From the NCBI GenBank assembly GCA_944326305.1, contig CALVDL010000007.1, positions 1-64,000 on the forward strand: a DNA stretch of 64,000 nt, in the 5' to 3' direction. The stretch's first letter is position 1. Each line of letters starts with the position of its first letter. Positions 1 to 9,811 of this stretch are shown piece by piece. Under the pieces are notes generated by a model that was given only the letters and a program-made list of their open reading frames with translations, searched no databases and was not told the origin of the DNA. The translations under genes and the position numbers were made by a program. The stretch comes from an uncultured Bacteroidales bacterium (lineage in GTDB: Bacteria > Bacteroidota > Bacteroidia > Bacteroidales > UBA932).

Positions 1-1689
<1,689 letters not shown>

Positions 1690-1744
1690 TGGTTTATTCT
1701 TCCTTCATGTCCGTCTTTACGTGAACGATTGGGAATATTGGATA

Positions 1745-4048
1745 TTATTGCTTTTGCTGCTCCACAACCTGTCCGGAGAAACAATTGTAGCATGGCTTGT
1801 CTGTCAGTTCGAAATCCAGTGTCCCGCCATTCATTATATCTTCATGGCTGATGAACGGGGTTTCAAGTTCTTTCCCGTTGAGCCGGACTGATTTGATGTA
1901 TTTGTTTTCTGGTGAAGCATCCGGAGCGCTTATTCTGAAAGTCTTCTTGTCAGGCAGCTCTATTTCTATTTCTTTAAAAATAGGGGAACTCAGTGTATAT
2001 TCTCCAGAAACAGGATTTACGGGATAGAATCCCATCGCGGCAAAAACATACCATGCGCATAAAGCTCCTCCATCCTCATCTCCGCTTAGGCCTCCTGGCC
2101 TGTCATCGAACCAGATTTCAGCAATCTGCCTCACCCGGTGCTGTGTTTTCCAATAGGCGCCGGCATAATTGTAGAGCCACGGGATGTGGAAGGCAGGTTC
2201 GTTCCCTGCTGGGATAAGTCCCTGCAGCCCGGTAGCATCCGGCATCCTTCCCATGAATTTCCATTTGGATATTTCCGGTCCTGATGTGTAAACGTCATCA
2301 AGTCTTCCGACAAATTTTTCCGGCCCACCCATCAGGTCGATCAGCCCGGGAATGTCATGCTGGACATGGAATGCATGGACACAGGCATTGACTTCTGCAA
2401 AATAGCTTCTTGCTCCGTAGCCGTCGCACAATTCCGGGTCAAATGGCTCGATCCATCTGCCGGAAGCGTCTTTCGGGGCAAAGTATCCGGTTTCCGGATT
2501 CCAAAGCTTGAGGTAATTGCGGGACCGTTGCATCAGAAGTTTGTAATCTTCTTCTTTTCCAAGATATCCGGCTACCTGGGCAAGGCACCAGTCATCATAG
2601 CTATGCTCAAGGGTTACGGAAACAGCCTGGCGCTTTTCCCATCCGTCATCGATGTATGAGTATGGTTCCTGTTCTCCAGGGGCAAGTGCAGGGAAATACC
2701 CGTTTTTATGATAGAACAGGTCCGGTTCCCTGGCTTTTCCGGAGCGCCATGGAATCAGAGTGCCTTCAAGGGCATTTTTCCGGAGCCCCTCATAAAGTGT
2801 TTCCATATCGAAACCTGTTATGCCTTTCCGGATTGCTTCGGCCATTATTGAAGCTACGTGGTTTCCTATCATCGGTTCCCCGTGCCAGTCTGCAGACGCT
2901 CCCTGGAACCAGTCCCCGCCCCATTCGGTCAATTCCGGAAACTGTGGTACCCATCCCCATTGCCTGTACATGCGTGCGAACGACTGCAGCTCATGTGCTT
3001 TCCGTTCAGGGTCAAGTATGAATCCGAGAGCATGGAGGTTCCTGTATGTGTCCCAGGCCCAGTCATCGTTGTAGAACGGTATTGTATCTGTATGCACCTT
3101 TTTGTCGAACCCGCTGTAATACCTGTCTCCTTCACTTTGGCAGACCATCCGTTCTTCTGTCCGATACAGAGATGTATAGAAAATCCTTTTTTCACGTTCG
3201 CTGCCGCCCTTTACCCGGATTTTGCCAAGCCTGGCTTCCCATATCCTGTGGCTGTCGTCTTTGACCTGGTCAAATGCCATATCTGCACATTCGGCTTCCA
3301 GATTTGCCTTAGCCTGTTCTATGCTGATATAGGATATGCCTACTTTTATACCGGCTTTACTTTTAAGGCTGCTGTCCGATAGCCATGCACCTATGCTTTT
3401 CCCGGAGACATGGTTCCCGGTTGCCGGAGTATCATCGGCCATAATGCCGGAAGTTTCAAATTTGTGGTCAGATACGGCGTAGAAATATTGCCTGGCATAG
3501 TCTACGCTTTCCCATCCATATATGATTCTGTTGTCTTCTATTGTCATTTCTCCGTCAGCTGCCGTGCGGAAAAGTATGTTGGATTTGTCGCCTTTGGCCT
3601 TTGAAAAATCGAATCTGTAATATGCGCAGCGTTCTGTGGTTGTCCACTCTGCCCATATCCCGGTATCCTCCAGCATTACCCCATGATACCATGGATGCAG
3701 TTCTTCTGCTCCGTGGTCATACCAGGAAGACGATTCTTTACGGTCAAAGGAGACATTTCCGGATGTGGCCATTATGGATGTTGTGTACCCTGACCTGTAT
3801 CTGGGCATATTCAATATTATACCATATATTCGGTCAGAAAAGTATACATCGCTGAGCCCGGGTTCCGTTACGGGAAATACTCTTACCATGGAGTGCGGCC
3901 TGTGCACCTGTGGCATGACTGTGGTCAGGAGCGGGGCTACACCACCGATATTGGGGTCAACATATTCCCCCGGGGATTTCTTCGAACACCCCGGTAAAAC
4001 TGTCAGCATACAGACAAATGCTGCAGAAATGGTCTGTACAATGTTCAT
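1745..4048 (-). CDS. GH92 family alpha-mannosidase, lipoprotein
   Basis: Predicted exo-acting alpha-mannosidase of glycoside hydrolase family 92, a Ca2+-dependent inverting family that usually cleaves alpha-1,2/1,3-mannose from N-glycans or yeast mannan. The 767-residue protein starts with a lipoprotein signal (LPGC, Cys21), so it is membrane-anchored and probably periplasmic or surface-exposed. GH92 landmarks are the N-terminal VDPNIGG, the GNEPAFH motif with the expected general acid (Glu617), and the GDEDGG acidic segment (656-661) before AWYVFAAMGFYPV. It is transcribed away from the AraC regulator at 4131, separately from the susC-led unit, and may be controlled by that regulator. Exact linkage specificity cannot be read from the sequence. 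Confidence 0.93.
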   Translation of the reverse strand: MNIVQTISAAFVCMLTVLPGCSKKSPGEYVDPNIGGVAPLLTTVMPQVHRPHSMVRVFPVTEPGLSDVYFSDRIYGIILNMPRYRSGYTTSIMATSGNVSFDRKESSSWYDHGAEELHPWYHGVMLEDTGIWAEWTTTERCAYYRFDFSKAKGDKSNILFRTAADGEMTIEDNRIIYGWESVDYARQYFYAVSDHKFETSGIMADDTPATGNHVSGKSIGAWLSDSSLKSKAGIKVGISYISIEQAKANLEAECADMAFDQVKDDSHRIWEARLGKIRVKGGSEREKRIFYTSLYRTEERMVCQSEGDRYYSGFDKKVHTDTIPFYNDDWAWDTYRNLHALGFILDPERKAHELQSFARMYRQWGWVPQFPELTEWGGDWFQGASADWHGEPMIGNHVASIMAEAIRKGITGFDMETLYEGLRKNALEGTLIPWRSGKAREPDLFYHKNGYFPALAPGEQEPYSYIDDGWEKRQAVSVTLEHSYDDWCLAQVAGYLGKEEDYKLLMQRSRNYLKLWNPETGYFAPKDASGRWIEPFDPELCDGYGARSYFAEVNACVHAFHVQHDIPGLIDLMGGPEKFVGRLDDVYTSGPEISKWKFMGRMPDATGLQGLIPAGNEPAFHIPWLYNYAGAYWKTQHRVRQIAEIWFDDRPGGLSGDEDGGALCAWYVFAAMGFYPVNPVSGEYTLSSPIFKEIEIELPDKKTFRISAPDASPENKYIKSVRLNGKELETPFISHEDIMNGGTLDFELTDKPCYNCFSGQVVEQQKQ

Positions 4049-4130
4049 TTTTTTCGTTTAATTGAATATTGAAGGTAATATTGCACTGGATATTTAACTA
4101 ACTTTGTAAGAATACATTGCTGTTACTGGT
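4049..4130. promoter_or_regulatory. Divergent promoter region, GH92 / AraC regulator
   Basis: This 82-nt region separates two divergently transcribed genes. On the plus strand TAACTTTG (4099-4106) is a full match to the TAnnTTTG -7 box, 24 nt before the regulator ATG. On the minus strand TACCTTCA (complement of 4070-4077) is a weaker -7 candidate for GH92. Binding by the regulator to its own promoter region is plausible but inferred. Confidence 0.5.
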
Positions 4131-4994
4131 ATGAAAGATTTTCTTAAAGAGATCACTGCACTGAAGAAAGACAGTCTTTATCTTGCCGAATACTGGCCGG
4201 AGGCCAAGATGGATTTCCCTATTCATTTTCATGACGATTTTGAACTGAATCTTACACTGAATGCCAGAGGTAAGCGTATTGTAGGCAATCTTGTCGAGGA
4301 TTTTGCCGAGCAGGATCTTACCATCATAAGTCCGAATGTCCTGCACTGCTACAAGCGGGAGACCCCCTCTCCTAACTGTGTCGTTGTAGTCAAGTTCAGC
4401 AAAGATCTTCCTGTCTGGGAGATATTCCAGACAGTCCAGTTTGCACCGATCCGGAATATGCTTTCATTGCCTGTCGCCGGAATCAAATTCTCTGGGAAGG
4501 TCGCCGATATGTTTACCGGACCGCTGGTACAGCTTTCGGAACTGGACGGCTTTGAAGGTGCCTGCCTGTTCCTTAAGATTCTCAACGGTCTGGCTACTGT
4601 AGACAAGTCTGATGTCGATATCATAGGTTCTGAAGTGAGTGACGCCAAATTTACATATAGCCGCAGGATTAACAAAATCATCAAATACGTGGAGGCCAAT
4701 TATCAGAAAAAAATCTCTCTTGATGAAATCGGTGAACTTGTAGGAATGTCCGCTTCTTCCGTAAGCAGGTTCTTCAAGAAGCGGACATTGCATAATTTCT
4801 GGGACTATCTGAGCAGCTTCCGTATAGATTGTGCAGCTGACATGCTCATCAGGACGGAACACAATATATCAGAAATAAGTTATGAATGCGGGTTCAACAA
4901 CCTTTCCAATTTCAATAAGGTATTCCGTGAGCGTATCGGGTGCACACCGAGTGAGTACCGCTCTAAATATAAGAATTCATCAATCGGAAGATGA
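4131..4994 (+). CDS. AraC-family transcriptional regulator
   Basis: A 287-residue cytoplasmic regulator. The N-terminal ~110 residues look like the cupin-type sensor of AraC proteins (FPIHFHDDFELNLTL, then LTIISPNVLHCYK). The C-terminal ~100 residues hold two helix-turn-helix motifs: ISLDEIGELVGMSASSVSRF, then the segment ending ISEISYECGFNNLSNFNKVF, followed by the usual GCTPSEYR. It lies inside the mannoside locus and is the only regulator seen there; no SusR, hybrid two-component or ECF sigma/anti-sigma gene is present. It is therefore the best candidate for local control, probably sensing a soluble sugar or phosphosugar. Its 3' end overlaps the convergent gene by 15 bp. Confidence 0.92.
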   Translation: MKDFLKEITALKKDSLYLAEYWPEAKMDFPIHFHDDFELNLTLNARGKRIVGNLVEDFAEQDLTIISPNVLHCYKRETPSPNCVVVVKFSKDLPVWEIFQTVQFAPIRNMLSLPVAGIKFSGKVADMFTGPLVQLSELDGFEGACLFLKILNGLATVDKSDVDIIGSEVSDAKFTYSRRINKIIKYVEANYQKKISLDEIGELVGMSASSVSRFFKKRTLHNFWDYLSSFRIDCAADMLIRTEHNISEISYECGFNNLSNFNKVFRERIGCTPSEYRSKYKNSSIGR

Positions 4995-6242
4995 ATCAGA
5001 TTTGTCGTTCCAGAGTTCTCTGATAGTTCCCTCTATTCCCATTCCATAAGGTATCCTGTCTGATTTGGATACAGCACGGCACATGAATGCGGGACTGCCG
5101 TTGCCGAGAGTCACTACCCTTGCTCCAGGCATCTCAAGATGTCCGGCAGGATCGTTTTCCTTTATCCAGCCGTAGGCATATTTAAGCCATGCGTCCTTTT
5201 CTTCCGGGGACAATTGCCAGAACCAGGAGATTTCATCATATCCCCAGATGAAATGGTCGTTGAGGTTGGCTTTCCCGGGATGGTCGCTCACACCGAAATT
5301 GTCGAATTCGACAAGATACGGGAGGGACTCGCATGCCCATCCTGAAGGTGTCGTGCATGCCGGGCTTTTCCTGTACAGAGCATCCAGATGTCCTACTTCG
5401 AGCATCCCCTCCATAGGCTTGTCTACGACCTCTTTTATCCTTAAAGGGAATGCATTGAAGTCAAGCAGGCTCCTGCCCCCATCCACTATCATTCCGTTTT
5501 CTCCGCCATGGGCGTCGAAAAGGACAAAATGGCGTCTTGCCCTCGGATATACGTAATCTCTGACTTTGCTCAGGAAGCTGTCCCAGGAAGCCCAGTTTTC
5601 ATCTTCTGCCCCCATGAGCATCACTTGTCCCATGTGTATGGCTTCTACTCCTATATCAACATAGGAACCGATCAGGTACATCAGCCACAGTTGTGTTTCG
5701 ACCTGGCGGATATCGGGAACGCTTCCGTCGGGTCCCCACATCCCGACCCATCTCCCGTTAGGGAAAAGCATGCTGTCGTATTGGAAATTGCGTTTTTCCG
5801 CCGGCAGCCCTAATGCATGGAATACCCATTCCGGGACAGGGACCTGCTCTACGTTCCTGTAGACAGCTTCAAATACTCCTGCCTGGAAGATTATGTCCGG
5901 ATCAAAGGCATGTACCTGGTCAATCAATGATTTCGCGCCGTCCCAGAATGCCGGCTCATTCAGTACTTCCTCGTGTCCCCATCTGTATATGGCTCTTCCG
6001 ATGAATTTCGCTCCAGTATTCTTGATGAGATCTATGTCGGCCTGTTTGTCAGGATAGTTCCCGTCAATACAGTATGGGTCGACTGTCAGGAATTCTGCCA
6101 TGGTAATGGCCCTTGAAAGGTAGTTGTCAAGAACCTGCTGTGAAATTTTCCCGTTGAATGCATACGGGTCTTCCGTCTTCTGCCCGCATGATGGGCAGAA
6201 GACAAAAGCCAGTATCACAAGTGGTGATAATAGATGTTTCAT
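4980..6242 (-). CDS. Lipoprotein of unrecognised family, paralogue A (TIM-barrel-like)
   Basis: I do not recognise the family. From the preferred start (6242) the product is 420 residues with a lipoprotein signal (FCPSC, then GQKTED). An upstream ATG at 6263 would add 7 residues and overlap the preceding stop, and is less likely. It aligns over nearly its full length with the gene at 6254-7549. Shared blocks include NYLSRAITM, GAKFIGRAI, VPVPEWVF, GVEAIHMGQVMLM, FDAH, NGMIVDGG, EFDNFGV and FIWGYDEISWF. Conserved Glu and Asp residues at the ends of predicted strands suggest a TIM-barrel hydrolase, but this is inference. It is last in the leftward susC-led operon and overlaps the AraC gene tail to tail by 15 bp. 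Confidence 0.85.
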   Translation of the reverse strand: MKHLLSPLVILAFVFCPSCGQKTEDPYAFNGKISQQVLDNYLSRAITMAEFLTVDPYCIDGNYPDKQADIDLIKNTGAKFIGRAIYRWGHEEVLNEPAFWDGAKSLIDQVHAFDPDIIFQAGVFEAVYRNVEQVPVPEWVFHALGLPAEKRNFQYDSMLFPNGRWVGMWGPDGSVPDIRQVETQLWLMYLIGSYVDIGVEAIHMGQVMLMGAEDENWASWDSFLSKVRDYVYPRARRHFVLFDAHGGENGMIVDGGRSLLDFNAFPLRIKEVVDKPMEGMLEVGHLDALYRKSPACTTPSGWACESLPYLVEFDNFGVSDHPGKANLNDHFIWGYDEISWFWQLSPEEKDAWLKYAYGWIKENDPAGHLEMPGARVVTLGNGSPAFMCRAVSKSDRIPYGMGIEGTIRELWNDKSDSSSD

Positions 6243-6253
6243 GATGTCATTGG

Positions 6254-7549
6254 TTAATTCCATAAAGATTTGATCGTTTCTTCCAGGGACCGTCCTGTAG
6301 GGCAGGCATCACTTTGGGTGTTGCAGCGGTAGAACCGGTCTTTCCCTCCTACGGATACTCTCAGCCCCGGCATTTCGATATATCCTACAGGGTCTATACG
6401 GTACAGATAGTCTACGGCATATTTGACCCATTCCCTTTCTTCCTCATCGCTGAGCTGGCTGAACCAGGAGATTTCGTCATATCCCCAGATGAATGCATCG
6501 GAAAGATTTGAGTCCCCCGGCTCTCCGGTGCCGAAGTTGTCGAACTCGAGAATGTACGGCAGTCTGTCTGTGTACCAGCCGCTTGGTGTCATCCCTGCCT
6601 GTGTGTAGCCGATGATGCAGTCGTTGAAGCCCTTTTTGAGCTCTCCTTTGAGCGGTTCTCCGGATACTTCCTTAACCCTCAGAGGGAATGAGGTGAAGTC
6701 GAATAAATGCTGACCGTCTACTACAATGCCTCCGTTTGTAAGGTGGCCGTCGAAGATGATAGTTCCGTGCAATGCCTTGGTCTTGGCGGCCTCCCGGAGT
6801 TTGTCCATCAGGTTCCTGAATCCGGAATATCCGTTTTCCGAGTCTCCCATTGAAGACATCAGCATTACCTGTCCGCAGTGCAGGGCCTCTATGCCTATTT
6901 CCATGTATTTTACTCCCATATAATAGAACCACATCTGGGCTTCTTCCCGAGACATGTCCGGAACGCATGTTCCCTCACCCCACTGGTTCAGGAAGGTCCC
7001 GCCCTCATCCCTGATGCTGTCAAAGCTGAAGTTGCGTTCTTCCGGAGTTTTCCCGAAAGCCGTGAACACCCAGTCCGGGACAGGAATGTCGTTTACTTTT
7101 GTGGATACCGTTTCGAACATTCCTCCCTGGAACATCATTTCGGGATCCTTTTCATGCATCCTCTCTATTTTGGCTTTCGCATTTGCAAGCCATGCGTCAT
7201 TGAGGAAAAAATCCTCGTGATTCCATACGAATATGGCCCTTCCGATGAATTTTGCACCGATGTTAAGGAGCATCCGTTCATCATCCTCTGTACCGTATTC
7301 CCCATCGTTGGTGCCTTCCGGACCGCAAAGGAATTCCTGCATTGTTATGGCACGGGACAGGTAGTTGTTCAGGACCTCATTTGATATCGTGCCTCCGGAG
7401 AAACTGTAGTTTCCCGTATTGGGAATGGGATCTGGACGCTGTGGAATCTCCGGCCACTGGCTTTCGTCCCATTTCTTCTCACATCCTGCCGCAACTGCAA
7501 CGGCTGTTGCGAGGAGCACTATTTTAAATAATTTGAAATTCAATTTCAT
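6254..7549 (-). CDS. Lipoprotein of unrecognised family, paralogue B (TIM-barrel-like)
   Basis: Tandem paralogue of the gene downstream; family not recognised. The 431-residue product starts MKLNFKLFKIVLLATAVAVA and has a lipobox AAGC followed by EKKWDE, acidic residues compatible with surface export. Conserved with paralogue A: NYLSRAITMQEF, AKFIGRAI, a segment ending FETV, DIPVPDWVF, GIEALHCGQVMLM, IIFDGH, NGGIVVDGQ, LEFDNFGTGEPGDSNL and FIWGYDEISWFSQL. Invariant acidic positions (Glu in FE, Glu in GIEA, Asp in FDGH, Glu/Asp in EFDNF, Asp/Glu in GYDEISWF) are candidate catalytic residues. The stop codon is 11 nt from the next start, so the pair is co-transcribed. A surface endo-glycosidase or glycan-binding protein would fit the position in the PUL. 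Confidence 0.87.
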   Translation of the reverse strand: MKLNFKLFKIVLLATAVAVAAGCEKKWDESQWPEIPQRPDPIPNTGNYSFSGGTISNEVLNNYLSRAITMQEFLCGPEGTNDGEYGTEDDERMLLNIGAKFIGRAIFVWNHEDFFLNDAWLANAKAKIERMHEKDPEMMFQGGMFETVSTKVNDIPVPDWVFTAFGKTPEERNFSFDSIRDEGGTFLNQWGEGTCVPDMSREEAQMWFYYMGVKYMEIGIEALHCGQVMLMSSMGDSENGYSGFRNLMDKLREAAKTKALHGTIIFDGHLTNGGIVVDGQHLFDFTSFPLRVKEVSGEPLKGELKKGFNDCIIGYTQAGMTPSGWYTDRLPYILEFDNFGTGEPGDSNLSDAFIWGYDEISWFSQLSDEEEREWVKYAVDYLYRIDPVGYIEMPGLRVSVGGKDRFYRCNTQSDACPTGRSLEETIKSLWN

Positions 7550-7564
7550 GCCGATGGTTTTTTA

Positions 7565-9796
7565 TCATAGTTCATCAATAGTGTATTCAATGCCGTTTGA
7601 TTCGATAGTGAAGACGGCCGTATCAGAGAATACGCCGGCGTCATGGAGTGTACCGAGGAGTTCGAGACCCGTCTGGTTTTCTGCCGACTGGACAGGGATG
7701 TATCCGGATGATGCCCCGTTTCCGGTAATGGTAACATTACCGCCTACGCTTTTCAGACTTTCGAAACCTCCGAGGCCATTGAAATTGACATTGTCAGAGA
7801 TGGTGAGGCTGCCTCCGATGCTTTCCAATGCCATCCCGTTGAAATTATAAAAAGCCCCGTTGTTCCCGGTGATGGTCATATCCCCGCCTATCGTTTTTAG
7901 CTTTTCAAGGCTCAGCCCTGACATGCTTTCCGTTACTCCTGAAATCACGAGATTGCCGGCAATTGTTTCAATAATTGAGAGACATTGTCCGGAGCCCCAT
8001 GTCGTTGCTATTTTCGGACAGTTTTCAAAAACCAGATCTCCCCCGACAGAACTGATGAACCGGAAAGCGTTGAGGTTGAACAGTTCCGGGCAGTTCCTGA
8101 ATACTATACTTCCTCCTACGGTAAATCCTGAACCGTTTGTCATAAGCATTGATTCTGTAGTCGTGAGCCCGCTGATTCCATCGATGACCAGATTTCCTTT
8201 GATTTCCTTGACCCTGGTCTTGATGAACGACATATCATGGTCAGAGATTTGGTCACCGTTCCCGATGACAGTCAGATCCTGTACGGTTTCCGGTATGGCG
8301 GATTCATCCTGCGGGGCGAAGGCAAGAAGTTCATCGCGGCCGGTTATCACATAACTTTGCGGTTCAATTCCATAAGAGAATTCCACTTCGGTGCCGTCCG
8401 CATACCGGCAGTCTACGGTTGCGTCAGGCTGGATGACTCCGGTCGATATCCATTGCTGTACCAGTACGAATCCTGTTCTGCCTGCCATGTTTTCATAAGG
8501 GATTCCTCCTGCTGACGGGTCGGTCCCGTTACCTGTTATTGTAACGTTGCCTCCTATATAGGTGACACCTTCAAATCCTCCGAGACCATTGACATGATCA
8601 TTCCCGGTATAGGTAAAGTCTCCGCCTATTGTTGTGAGTTTGGTCGCAAGGTTCCACAGGAAGCCGGTGTAGAGCTCGATACAGCAATTGTCTATTGTCA
8701 GCGATCCTCCTACGGACGTGAGCGAGCTGAACGCCAGTTGCTGCATGCCGCTGTTTCGCACTGTAAGGTTTCCGTCCACGGTCGTAATCTGAGCAAAGCC
8801 GTTGCCTGGTCCCCAGTGTATCAGGTATGGGATGTTCTCGAGTACAAGATCGCCTTTTATGTGGGTGTAGCTCTTGAACCCGTTCGTGTTGAAGAAATTG
8901 TTGGTCCCGTCGGACATTGATCCTTGCAGGTTTTTAAGGATAATGCTTCCCTGGCAGTCAACTTTCTCAAAGAAATTCTCGGTAGTGGTGATTGCCGCCC
9001 CGTCTATTGTCAGGGTGCCGAGGACTGTCTTGACAGTGTTTCCGAGGCTTGCGAGGCCGGCGTCCGTAAATGTTTCTCCGGAAATTGTGAGGTTCCTGAC
9101 AATCCCGCCATTTACGCTGAGTGCATTCGCCTCTGCATCGGATTTTATCTCATAGCTGTAGATTCCGTCATCCGACTCTCCTTGGCCTATGAGCGAAGGG
9201 TCTGTCGCGGCTTTCGGGTGATTGTCTGAAAGAGATACCTTGGTTATATCCAGGATTGAATTCGAGATCAGGTATTTTATGACGTTGAACCCGTATGTGT
9301 CAGGCTCTCCGGTCTTGTCTTCACCGAGGGATGCGTTGCCTGATACTGTAAGTTTGCCTGACATTTTCTTCAGGCTCATCAAGCCGCTTATATCGGTAAG
9401 TACTGGGTTGTTTGTAATTCCGATGTCTCCGATGCAGAATTTGAGTCCCAGGTCTTTTATTGAAACTAGTTTTTCATTACCGGAAATCTCAAACCCTGAT
9501 GAGATTGAAGCGACTTTCGGCAGAACGAGATTTTCAATCCCCGTCTCTTTGATTATTATTGTCCCGGCAGCCTTGATGTCAAGTGAAGATATATCGGTGA
9601 TGTCTCCGCCGGATATTGTCACGCTGTTTACGGATTCCTTCGGGGAGAATGAATCCACTTCGGCCTGTGAGGATATTGTATAGTCCCCTTCATACAAATT
9701 CGCAGGTCCCGGGACTTCTTTTGCGCATCCTGCTGCTGCGGCACATGCCAGGAGCACGGCAGGAATCTGGAAAATATGTCTGATTGTTTTTTTCAT
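7565..9796 (-). CDS. Surface lipoprotein with three L-domain/beta-helix-like modules
   Basis: A 743-residue lipoprotein (lipobox AAGC, Cys24, then AKE). After the linker it consists of three related modules at about residues 38-205, 212-455 and 481-735. Each opens with a short strand segment (YTISSQAEVDSF, YSYEIKSDAEANAL, YVITGRDELLAF) and is built from repeats of the form IGGNVTITGN or VGGSLTIDN, about 22-25 residues long. The pattern resembles receptor L-domain or parallel beta-helix folds. Modules 2 and 3 end in closely similar GNVTITGNG segments. The gene follows susD directly, the slot usually held by surface glycan-binding proteins (SusE/F position), so ligand capture is the likely job. 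No catalytic motif is visible. Confidence 0.85.
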   Translation of the reverse strand: MKKTIRHIFQIPAVLLACAAAAGCAKEVPGPANLYEGDYTISSQAEVDSFSPKESVNSVTISGGDITDISSLDIKAAGTIIIKETGIENLVLPKVASISSGFEISGNEKLVSIKDLGLKFCIGDIGITNNPVLTDISGLMSLKKMSGKLTVSGNASLGEDKTGEPDTYGFNVIKYLISNSILDITKVSLSDNHPKAATDPSLIGQGESDDGIYSYEIKSDAEANALSVNGGIVRNLTISGETFTDAGLASLGNTVKTVLGTLTIDGAAITTTENFFEKVDCQGSIILKNLQGSMSDGTNNFFNTNGFKSYTHIKGDLVLENIPYLIHWGPGNGFAQITTVDGNLTVRNSGMQQLAFSSLTSVGGSLTIDNCCIELYTGFLWNLATKLTTIGGDFTYTGNDHVNGLGGFEGVTYIGGNVTITGNGTDPSAGGIPYENMAGRTGFVLVQQWISTGVIQPDATVDCRYADGTEVEFSYGIEPQSYVITGRDELLAFAPQDESAIPETVQDLTVIGNGDQISDHDMSFIKTRVKEIKGNLVIDGISGLTTTESMLMTNGSGFTVGGSIVFRNCPELFNLNAFRFISSVGGDLVFENCPKIATTWGSGQCLSIIETIAGNLVISGVTESMSGLSLEKLKTIGGDMTITGNNGAFYNFNGMALESIGGSLTISDNVNFNGLGGFESLKSVGGNVTITGNGASSGYIPVQSAENQTGLELLGTLHDAGVFSDTAVFTIESNGIEYTIDEL

Positions 9797-9811
9797 GATC
9801 TGAGATTTCTG

